Positions 17,358-26,100 of a stretch of 47,160 bases of DNA are shown one piece after another. The stretch comes from Bacteroidales bacterium UBA5266. Lineage in GTDB: Bacteria; Bacteroidota; Bacteroidia; Bacteroidales; WCHB1-69. The notes beneath the pieces were generated by a model. It searched no databases, was not told the origin of the DNA, and saw only the letters and a list, made by a program, of their open reading frames with translations. Both the position numbers and the translations under genes were made by a program. Where the stretch lies: contig DHTG01000101.1 of the NCBI GenBank assembly GCA_002411545.1, forward strand, positions 1 to 47,160, in the 5' to 3' direction. Positions within the stretch are counted from its first letter, which is position 1, and each line of letters begins with the position of its first letter.

Positions 17358-18602
17358 ATGAAAGAAAAAAGAATTAAAAAAATAGGCATTTATTTGCTAA
17401 TAGGCTTTCTATTTAGCAGTTGTGAAAACAACAGGGCATTGATTCCCCTCAATAGCGTTAGCATTCCCGAATATGAGGATACCGATTACATCAAACTTTT
17501 AGACAATGACGATCCTGAAATTGTTTACTCGGCTGTTTGCCATTTTATTTATAACGCAAGGGACTATGCTAAACTTCTTTCTACCGACACCATTAAAGAT
17601 TCTGCAGCCTTAAAAAACGCCGAATTGATCTATTCAAAAATCTCTCATTTGCTATATTCCAACAATGAATGGATTGTTTGCAGTAGTTTAAGATTCTTTT
17701 CCGCTTTTGGAGAGACGTATACAAACAAAGAGGAAATAGCCGATAAACTGTTGGATGCAAAACTGAGAACGACCAGCATTCGACTGGAATATATCAATGC
17801 CTTGAAAGGAATCTACGGAGCGAACACCTCACGTTTTGAAAGTATACTAAAAGATTATTTAGTAAATAAATCTTGGATCATTTCGCGCTATTCCTTTTCA
17901 CTACTGCCTTATTTCAACAGCGATGAATTAAATAATAAACTCATCACAAAATATAAAAAGGCCAAAGAATACGACAAGCTTTTGATTATAAGCAGTCTAA
18001 GTAAAAACTACAAAGATACTATACTTGATTTTCTACTTTCAACACTCAATCAAGAGGAGAATCCAAAAATAAAATTATTCATCATTAAGAATTTAGGCAA
18101 AGCCCAAAATAATCAGAAAGTTATCGATTGGTTTGTTACATCCTATCCAAAGATAGATTTGCCTAAAAAAACCATTGAAGAATATTACCTCAACTACATA
18201 CATGATTCCTCGCATGTAGAAATATTATGTGCCTTGCTTAAACAGCATTTGATTTCGGATAGTCTCATCATCGGCACGAAGGCCGATTTTCTAAACAATG
18301 TATATGCTAAACTTTTTGAAGAAGGAAACGTAAAGTCGACTGTTGAACCTCGGAATCTTCTTAAACTGGATAGTTTACTTACGATTGATAAAAGCTATGG
18401 CGATGCATGGATAAACTTAAAGGATGAACGAAGTATGCCGGTCTACAAGCAAGAATTCGAACAAAAACAACTTAGGTTAATCGAAGAATATGAATCAAAA
18501 GTCGCCAAACTTTATGAGGAATATAAAATTGACAAGAAATACAAAAACAATTATATAAATCGAATTCAGGACTTGAAGAAAGAATTTAGGAAGGAAGAAT
18601 AA
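17358..18602 (+). CDS. HEAT-like repeat lipoprotein of unknown function
   Basis: 414 residues. The N-terminus (KKIGIYLLIGFLFSSCENN) is a lipoprotein signal peptide with lipobox FSSC, so the mature protein should start at about Cys22 and sit in the outer or inner membrane. The body is almost entirely helical with repeated paired helices of 30-40 residues (for example NNEWIVCSSLRFFSAFGE, EENPKIKLFIIKNLGKA), consistent with HEAT-like repeats. The last 60 residues are highly charged and probably coiled coil. I do not recognise the family. It lies between the divergent vWA gene and ssrA, in the same neighbourhood as the DUF4175 gene, and could serve as a periplasmic scaffold. Confidence 0.75.
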   Translation: MKEKRIKKIGIYLLIGFLFSSCENNRALIPLNSVSIPEYEDTDYIKLLDNDDPEIVYSAVCHFIYNARDYAKLLSTDTIKDSAALKNAELIYSKISHLLYSNNEWIVCSSLRFFSAFGETYTNKEEIADKLLDAKLRTTSIRLEYINALKGIYGANTSRFESILKDYLVNKSWIISRYSFSLLPYFNSDELNNKLITKYKKAKEYDKLLIISSLSKNYKDTILDFLLSTLNQEENPKIKLFIIKNLGKAQNNQKVIDWFVTSYPKIDLPKKTIEEYYLNYIHDSSHVEILCALLKQHLISDSLIIGTKADFLNNVYAKLFEEGNVKSTVEPRNLLKLDSLLTIDKSYGDAWINLKDERSMPVYKQEFEQKQLRLIEEYESKVAKLYEEYKIDKKYKNNYINRIQDLKKEFRKEE

Positions 18603-18660
18603 GTCGCAAATATATATGCAAAAAATAAGGTCAATTTTTATTCCATAACAAAAAAAATGA

Positions 18661-18668
18661 TACTTTTG
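18661..18668 (+). promoter_or_regulatory. -7 promoter element for ssrA
   Basis: TACTTTTG matches TAnnTTTG. It lies 108 nt upstream of the mature tmRNA 5' end, implying a precursor leader of about 100 nt that must be removed. The leader contains a small hairpin, CCATA-AAGC-TATGG (18727-18740). No clear -33 element. Confidence 0.6.
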
Positions 18669-18776
18669 CAAGGACTAAAAAAAGACATAGAAAAAGGTTG
18701 AATTTGTTACCGTTTTTTTACTCAAACCATAAAGCTATGGCTTAGTTTTTGAATTATACATAAAGTATGTACACAA

Positions 18777-19142
18777 GGGGTTGTTTGGTTTTGACAGCTC
18801 GTATGTGGGAATGTAAGCACGTCGGACGTTGTAAGCAGGTTCCGTTAACAGCCAACTTTCAAGCCATTATAAATGGCGCAGAAAATAATTTCGCTTTAGC
18901 TGCTTAACAAGGTTAAGCACAAAGCTGTTTCCCCGAAAGCTTTTCTTTTCAGCGTTCGGAGTGAAGCATCACAAAGGAAAAGATAGTTTGTATATGCCTC
19001 GCTATACAAATGAAAGTAAGAGGATAAGTCGGAAATAGGCCTGCCTTGTGCCAAGGTCCGAACGAAAATTCAATCAAGGCTAAACGTGTAGAAAGCATTT
19101 TTGCAGCGTGTTTGGACGAGGGTTCGACTCCCTCCAACTCCA
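18777..19142 (+). ncRNA. ssrA: tmRNA (SsrA)
   Basis: A 366-nt one-piece tmRNA that rescues stalled ribosomes. The 5' end GGGGTTG pairs with the 3' CAACTCC to make the acceptor stem, including the G3-U70 pair that alanyl-tRNA synthetase requires. The typical TGGTTTTGACAG follows the 5' stem, and the T-arm GGTTCGACTCC precedes the 3' end. The tag frame at 18875-18904 followed by TAA (18905-18907) encodes GAENNFALAA if resumption is at GGC, as in Bacteroides-type tmRNAs, or AENNFALAA if at GCA. The CCA end is not encoded after A73 (next bases are CTG). There are only 22 nt before the rpiB start and no terminator, so read-through into rpiB is expected. Confidence 0.96.
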
Positions 19143-19164
19143 CTGAATATTAACAATTGTAAGT

Positions 19165-19590
19165 ATGAAAATCATTGCGATAGCAAGTGACCATGCCGGT
19201 TTTGAATTGAAAGCCATCATTAAATCAAACTTGGAACAAAAAGGATTTAGTGTAAAAGATTACGGCACATTTTCGGCCGACAGCATGGATTATCCCGATG
19301 TAGCTCATCCGATAGCATCCGATATCAACGATGGCAAATATCCGTATGGAATCATCCTTTGTGGGTCGGGCAACGGAGTAAATATGGTGGCGAATAAATA
19401 TGCAAAGGTACGTTCGGCTTTGTGTTGGCTACCCGAATTGGCCGCTCTGGCTCGCAAACATAACGATGCCAACATGTTAGCCATTCCCGCTCGTTTTATC
19501 TCCCCTGAAACCGCCCTTCAAATCGTTGATATTTTTTTACATACCGATTTTGAAGGAGGTCGACATTGCCGCAGGGTGAATAAAATATAA
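19165..19590 (+). CDS. rpiB: Ribose-5-phosphate isomerase B
   Basis: 141 residues, standard for RpiB, which interconverts ribose 5-phosphate and ribulose 5-phosphate in the pentose phosphate pathway. Seen are the DHAGFELK start motif with catalytic-region Asp and His, ILCGSGNGVNMVANK holding the general-base cysteine and the phosphate/anion loop, the RKHNDANMLAIPARFI helix and the C-terminal FEGGRHCRRVNKI. Related members act on allose or galactose 6-phosphates, but the motif set is RpiB-like. It starts only 22 nt after the tmRNA, with no promoter in between, so it is probably transcribed from the ssrA promoter. The DUF4175 gene follows after 42 nt. Confidence 0.95.
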   Translation: MKIIAIASDHAGFELKAIIKSNLEQKGFSVKDYGTFSADSMDYPDVAHPIASDINDGKYPYGIILCGSGNGVNMVANKYAKVRSALCWLPELAALARKHNDANMLAIPARFISPETALQIVDIFLHTDFEGGRHCRRVNKI

Positions 19591-19632
19591 AATTTCCATA
19601 TACGATTCCCTTGTTTATACCGTTTTATAAGC

Positions 19633-22600
19633 ATGGAAAATAAGGACATCTTAATACAAAAATTAGAAAAATTTATCCGCAAATATTATCACAATATTGC
19701 TATTAGGGGCTGTATCGTTTTTCTTGCCATTTCTGCTCTCCTATTTTTAATTATTTCTTTATTCGAATATTTTTCTTATTCCAATCCATTGCTACGCGCT
19801 TTCTTATTTTATGGATTTATTATCATTAATATAGGTATACTCCTGTTTTTTATTCTTCGTCCTTTGTTAAAAAAAGTCGGCCTGTTAAAACGTTTGAGCT
19901 ACGAGGAAGCGGCTCGTATCATTGGCAGGCATTTCCCTGAAATAGACGACAAGCTATTAAATACCATACAATTAAATCGTCAATTACAAGATGAAATCCA
20001 TATAAAAAGCATGGATTTACTCTTGGCTTCTATCGATTTTAAAATAACACAAATCAAGCCTTTTACTTTTCATAAAGCCATTAATTTTAAAGAAAACCTA
20101 ACATACGCAAAATATGCCATCGTCCCTTTGTTATTGATTCTATTGATAGGGATATGGAATAAAGCCGTATTTACCGAACCTGCTCATCGTCTCGTTCATT
20201 ATAATCAAGTTTTCGAAAAACCGGCACCTTATCGTTTTATTATCGAAAACAAACAACTTACCGCTTTCGAAAATGAAGATTTTATGGTAGAAATAAGCAT
20301 TGAAGGAGATGAAGTTCCGGCCGAAGCATTTATTGAAATCAACAATCACAGTTATCGCTTGGAACAAATATCAACCACACGCTTTCAATATAAGCTAAAA
20401 AACTTGCAATCAAGCCTTCGTTTTCACTTACATACCGACGAAGTCAGTTCACCTGATTACAGCTTAAAGGTATTACCCAAACCTATGATGATTAACTTTT
20501 CCATAAGCTTGGAATATCCGTCTTACTTAAACAAAGTAAACGAAGTAGTAGATAACAACGGAGATCTTAGTGTACCCCAAGGCACAAAAATAAGTTGGAA
20601 ATTCAACACCCGAAATACCGATGAGGTCATCTTACACCTTAACAATCGCAAATATATTCTCCATAAACAAAAAGACATCTTTACCTATTCCCTGCGTGCT
20701 ATGGAAAGCATAGGCTATACGGTGTTTAATAAAAACCAATATCTTCTGAATCAAGATTCTTTATTTTATCATATCCATGTAATCCCCGATTTATACCCTC
20801 AAATCAGCGTAATTTCGATGAGAGATTCTGTGTTTATGGATCGGTTTTATTTCAAAGGAAATATCAGCGACGACTATGGATTTAAAAAACTCAACTTTGT
20901 ATATGCAATTCTTGACGATAAAGATTCACTTTCAACTAAAAAAATCATTGATATTCCGATAGATGCATCGCTCAACGGACAAGATTTTTATTACTATTTC
21001 GATGCCCAAAGCCTAAAACTTGCATTGGGACAAAAACTGGAATATTATTTTGAAGTTTGGGACAATGATGCCATAAACGGCAGTAAATCAAGTCGTAGCT
21101 TACGCATGGAATTTCGTCTACCCACTGAAAAAGAAATTCAAAAACAATCGGAAGAAATCAGCTCACAATCGAAAAGCACGCTGCAACAATTAATGAAAGA
21201 AAGTGAAAACATTTTAAAAAGCATTGATGATTTAAAGAAAAAACTCGTCCATAAAGAACAAGTAAGCTGGGAAGAAAAAAAACAGATGGAGAGCTTGCTT
21301 AAGCAATTACAAGACATTAAAAAAGACATAGAAAAAATCTCCGAACAACAATTCCAACAACAACAATTAGAGAATAAATTAAACCCGCTCGAAGAAGAAC
21401 TCTTACGCAAACAAGAAGAATTGCAAAAACGTTTCAATGAACTTTTTACCGATGAGATGAAACAAATGATGAACGAAATTGACCTGTTAATGCAACACAA
21501 TCTTGACAAAAACAAATTCAATGAAATCATAGAAAAAATTGAATTATCGACCGAAGAACTAAACAAACAATTGGATCAGGATTTGGCTCTTTTCAAACAA
21601 CTTGAATTTGAAAAGAAAATAGAAACTATCTTACAAAAAGCCAGGGAATTAGCGGAGCAACAACAAAAGTTAGCGGAAGAAACCTTAGAGAAAGAAAGTA
21701 CATCCGAACAACAACTGGAAAAACAACAAGATATTAAGAATGAATTTAATCAATTAATGGATGATGTAAAATCCTTGGAACAATTGAATCAAAGGTTGGA
21801 TGATCCATACAAATTACCCGACACTAAGACCTTGGAACAAGAGATAAAAAACGATATAAAGGAAGCTGAAAATCATTTACAGAAAAACAACAAAAGCAAA
21901 TCGGCCGAGAGTCAAAAAAAAGCGGGAAAAAAGATGCAAGAGATGTCGGATCAAATGCAATCCTCTTTTGAACAAGAACAATCACAAAACCTACAAGAAG
22001 ACATGCAAACCATTCGTCAGATATTGGAAAATATTATCAAAGTGTCTTTTCAGCAAGAAAATTTGATGAATCGACTATCGAAAACAAGCACACAAGATCC
22101 GGCTCTTAAAAACATCATACAAGAACAGTATAAAATGAAAGATAATTTGCAAATGATAGAAGATTCCATTACCGCAGTCGCCAAACGGCAACCGCAGGTA
22201 GCTCCTTACGTCAGCAAACAGATAAACACTATCAACAACGCACAAAAACAAATCATCGATGCCATTCAACTGACACAGGATAGAATCATGCAATATTACC
22301 GTCCTAACAATAATTTCAACTACGCCGTATCCAAGCAGCACTTTGTTATGACATCCCTCAACGACTTAGCTCTTATGTTAGCTGAATCATTGAACAATCT
22401 CAAAAAACAAGAACAAAGTGGCTCTTCCGGTAAAAGCAGTTCATGCAGTAAAAGTAAACCTAAAAAGGGTGACCCCGGCAAACAAAATATGAAATCCATG
22501 CGTGAAATGCAAGAAAAATTAAACCGTCAATTGAAAGAACTACGCGAACAAATGCAAAACCCTGGCAAGCAAGACAAAGGGCAAACTATGAGTGAACAAT

Positions 22601-23010
22601 TTGCTCGTATGGCTGCCCAACAAGAAGCCATACGTCGTATGATGCAAGACTATCTTTCCGAATTAAAAAAAGAAGGAAAAGGATATGACGGACAATTAGA
22701 ACGATTGATGCAAGAAATGGAAAAAACCGAAAAAGAATTAGTCCATAAAATGATCAATCAGCAGACAATGAAACGACAAGAGCAAATTATGACTCGTTTG
22801 CTTGAATCAGAGCGTGCCGAATTAGAACGCGAAAAAGAAGAAAAAAGAGAATCCAAGCAAGGACAAGACAAACAGCTACTCCCCCCCCCTGAACTCATCA
22901 ATGAAAAACTAAAACAAAAAAATGAATTAGAGCTCTATAAAACTATTCCTCCCTCATTGAATTATTTTTATAAAAATAAAGTGAATCATTATTTTTATCA
23001 CATGAAATAA
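19633..23010 (+). CDS. DUF4175-family membrane and coiled-coil protein
   Basis: 1125 residues. Two N-terminal transmembrane helices (about 24-46 and 53-76) and a third (about 155-172) are followed by a probable periplasmic beta-rich region (about 185-490) and then a very long glutamine-, glutamate- and lysine-rich coiled coil (about 495-1090) with motifs such as QQFQQQQLENKLNPLEEEL. This is the architecture of Bacteroidota DUF4175 proteins, whose function is not established. A run of nine C residues at 22881-22889 encodes LPPPE near residue 1085; slippage there would replace the last 40 residues. It is 42 nt downstream of rpiB. A vWA membrane protein gene lies nearby on the other strand, a combination that may be functional. 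Confidence 0.85.
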   Translation: MENKDILIQKLEKFIRKYYHNIAIRGCIVFLAISALLFLIISLFEYFSYSNPLLRAFLFYGFIIINIGILLFFILRPLLKKVGLLKRLSYEEAARIIGRHFPEIDDKLLNTIQLNRQLQDEIHIKSMDLLLASIDFKITQIKPFTFHKAINFKENLTYAKYAIVPLLLILLIGIWNKAVFTEPAHRLVHYNQVFEKPAPYRFIIENKQLTAFENEDFMVEISIEGDEVPAEAFIEINNHSYRLEQISTTRFQYKLKNLQSSLRFHLHTDEVSSPDYSLKVLPKPMMINFSISLEYPSYLNKVNEVVDNNGDLSVPQGTKISWKFNTRNTDEVILHLNNRKYILHKQKDIFTYSLRAMESIGYTVFNKNQYLLNQDSLFYHIHVIPDLYPQISVISMRDSVFMDRFYFKGNISDDYGFKKLNFVYAILDDKDSLSTKKIIDIPIDASLNGQDFYYYFDAQSLKLALGQKLEYYFEVWDNDAINGSKSSRSLRMEFRLPTEKEIQKQSEEISSQSKSTLQQLMKESENILKSIDDLKKKLVHKEQVSWEEKKQMESLLKQLQDIKKDIEKISEQQFQQQQLENKLNPLEEELLRKQEELQKRFNELFTDEMKQMMNEIDLLMQHNLDKNKFNEIIEKIELSTEELNKQLDQDLALFKQLEFEKKIETILQKARELAEQQQKLAEETLEKESTSEQQLEKQQDIKNEFNQLMDDVKSLEQLNQRLDDPYKLPDTKTLEQEIKNDIKEAENHLQKNNKSKSAESQKKAGKKMQEMSDQMQSSFEQEQSQNLQEDMQTIRQILENIIKVSFQQENLMNRLSKTSTQDPALKNIIQEQYKMKDNLQMIEDSITAVAKRQPQVAPYVSKQINTINNAQKQIIDAIQLTQDRIMQYYRPNNNFNYAVSKQHFVMTSLNDLALMLAESLNNLKKQEQSGSSGKSSSCSKSKPKKGDPGKQNMKSMREMQEKLNRQLKELREQMQNPGKQDKGQTMSEQFARMAAQQEAIRRMMQDYLSELKKEGKGYDGQLERLMQEMEKTEKELVHKMINQQTMKRQEQIMTRLLESERAELEREKEEKRESKQGQDKQLLPPPELINEKLKQKNELELYKTIPPSLNYFYKNKVNHYFYHMK
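22881..22889 (+). repeat. C9 homopolymer within the DUF4175 gene
   Basis: Nine consecutive C residues inside an AT-rich coding sequence, reading CTC CCC CCC CCT in frame. Length changes here would shift the frame for the final 40 residues. Tracts of this kind can be phase-variable, but can also be a sequencing weak point. Confidence 0.7.
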
Positions 23011-23056
23011 TTTTCATCTAATTTTACATTGTACTTATTTTTCTAATTTTTTTTTA

Positions 23057-23064
23057 TATTTTTG
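23057..23064 (+). promoter_or_regulatory. -7 promoter element for the PKD surface protein gene
   Basis: TATTTTTG matches TAnnTTTG and lies 95 nt upstream of the ATG, giving a leader of roughly 90 nt. It lies within a very T-rich stretch, which raises the chance of a random match. Confidence 0.5.
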
Positions 23065-23159
23065 CACTTAATTATATTATAAGGCAACTTTCCGAAAACA
23101 ATTTACGACTACCTGATTAAGAAAAAAAATTTAATGAAAATTATTAACACACACATATC

Positions 23160-26100
23160 ATGAGAAAGATACTAATTTTAAGTCTTTTAAGTTTATTAGC
23201 TTGGCATGTAAAAGCACAAGATTTTAAAGCCGATACTACCAAAGGATGTGTACCTGCGGTAATTAATTTTAATGCACTCATTGGTGATACATGGGAGTGG
23301 GATTTCGGTGATGGTTCTACGCCTGTATTTACCAATCCGGCTTCACATGCTTATACATCAGCCGGAGTTTATACGGTGAAGTGTACTATCAATTTCGCAA
23401 ATGGTAATCCACAGCAAATCATCACAAAAACAAACTATATAACCGTATCCGCCGGACCTAACGTTAATTTTACGGCTGATTTTACTTCCGTTTGTCCCGG
23501 TGAATCCATTTCATTCACTTCGTCTGTATCTCCGGGAGGTAATGCCGTTCAATCTTATTTATGGGACTTTGGGGATGGGTATAATTCCACCTTGGAAAAC
23601 CCTTCTCATACCTATTTCACATCCGCAACACGAACGGTCTCGCTTAGAGTTATTGATACCATCGGCTGTAGCAAAAGAGCTGAAAAGCAAAATTACATTA
23701 CGATTAAACCTGAACCTGTTGCTTCCTACAGAACCTCCGATTCAGTATTTTGCGTAGAAGACAATACCATGTCTCGGCAAGTTACCTTTTACGATCAATC
23801 TTCCTCTGATGTGGTGAGCTACCTTTGGGATTTCGGCGATGGAAGCACAAGTACCCAACAAAATCCTCCTACTAAAACTTATCCGGTAGGCTTTTATAAT
23901 GTATCTTTAATTGTAACAAATAATCATGGATGTAAAGATACCTTGAAACGAATAGACCAAGTGATAGTGGCCGTTTTTGAAGCCTCCTTTAAAGCATCGG
24001 ATACCGTTGTTTGCGGACTGGGAAAAACCGTTACTTTTACCGGAACAGGATATGGTGCTAATTTTTATAAATGGGATTTTGGCGACGGACGTGAGAGTGT
24101 TGGTACAATGGGCGTACAAAACTCATATACGAATCCGGGTAAATATACCATTCGAACTATCGCTACCAGCCGCTTGGGGTGCTCCGATACCATGACAAAA
24201 GTGGATGCTATATGGGTGTTTGATACCGATTCGGCTATCGTTGAAATACACGATACGGACCATTGCAATCCTAACGCACCCATTATCTTTATCAATAGAA
24301 CCCAAACAGATCCTGCCGACGATTTAGGTTTGTCGAATGCTTCTTGGGATTTTGGCGACGGGAGTGCCAATATTCAAGGGGATAGTGTATCACATGTATA
24401 TGGATATTACGGATCATTCGAAACCAGGGCATGGATAACTACCGGCTATGGTTGTGTGCTTCCCGTTAAAAAGCAAGTTATTGATATTTATAAAATCTAT
24501 GCAACTGCCGTCCAAGTTGTACCCAATGTTTTGATGGGTGAAAAACCCGGAGGATGTTTTCCTCACTTTGTGGCTATGGCTATAGATACTTTAATTACTT
24601 CCTCTCCTGTTATTGACTATATATGGGATTGGGGAGAAACGGAAGTTTGGGGTTCTGCCGCATTTCCCGATACAACACATACAGATACAGTACCCTTTGG
24701 AACCTATACCTATGAGTATGATACAGGTGTGTATATTGTCAACTTAATTTTAACCAATAAACAAGGATGCCATGATACGGTGGTAGCATTTGCAACTGTT
24801 CCTGTAGGATATCCACCTATCAACGACTGGTACTTCACCAACAATAAGCTATGTAAATCGGAACTTTCCATCACAGTCTATGCTTACGACTCCTTGAATC
24901 CTGTTGATAGCAGTTTAGTTGCCCGCTCACGTGCAAACTTATGGGAATGGTATGATCCGATGGGTAATCCGATGTCCTTTACCAATCCCGGTAATCTTTC
25001 ACCCATAGATACCGGATGGCTTCACGGTTATTCCTTATTACCCTATCACAATCATTGTCCCGGTAAAAAAGTAGCCAAAGATAGTATCATGTATTCTTGT
25101 CCTCCTATGACAGGGATTAATTATCCTGCACCCAGCATGAAAGGGAATCCTCCTGTGTATTGTGAATGGCCGGTCTTTGGCTTTGACGGAGGTGACGGAC
25201 AAAAAACAAAAGCATGGGATAGTTGCGTATGGAGGTTAGGAAACTTTTATACGGATTCTTATGGCGTATATCATCCTCAAACGCTAATCCTACCTAATGC
25301 TGCTTTCCCTCAAGGACAAATAGCCCCTGCCGACTTATATCGTTACGACACCTTAGGTGGTATAGAAATGGTCGTTGAACGCGGAGGTCATATATTTGTT
25401 ACTATATGGGCAATGAATGACAACCGAAACGGAAACAACTTATGTGGTTATTGCGAAGACTCTTCCAAACAAGAAATTATCATTTCTATTGCAGACATGA
25501 GGTTACGTGCTACGGATGAATATGGCAATATCGTTACAGAAGTATGTGAAGATGATAAAGTGTATTTATACGACTCTACTTTTTCAACAGATGGCATATA
25601 TTGGTGGGCGCTTTCTATGCTTCATAATAACGACAAAGGGCAACAATTTTTCTCAACGGAAGATTTAATGTCAAGGATGCAAGCCGACTTCTTACATCCC
25701 AATGAACAAAAACCTATTTGGGATGCTACCAATTATGTCGGTTCACAGCCTTTTATTTTTGAATTTGACGATTGGGGAATTTATAAGATTTTCTTAAAAG
25801 ATACCAGTGCGGAAGGTTGTGGATTAAACAGCAGTCCTGATCCTCCTTATATCGAATGGCAAACGGCACATTGGGGACCTTATAAACCCTATGAAGGAAG
25901 AACCGACACCATCCAATTAATCGTTAATCCGAGAAGTGTTCCTAAATTTTCATCCAACTCTCCGGTATGCTTGGGCGATACCCTGGAACTCATTGATGAA
26001 TCTTATACTGCACCTCCTTTCTCCTATTATAACATAGACGCTTATTTGTGGCACCCTTCCGGACAAGCTACCGATACAGCCAAAAATGCAAAATTTGTTT

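Noticed and set aside
17089..17389. Two short minus-strand frames in the vWA/lipoprotein spacer
   Set aside because: They overlap repeats and the start of the lipoprotein gene, and their content is hydrophobic and low in complexity with no family likeness.
18949..19143. Minus-strand frame of 64 residues starting MELEGVEPSSK
   Set aside because: It is antisense to the tmRNA 3' half; this kind of spurious protein is a known artefact over ssrA and tRNA genes.
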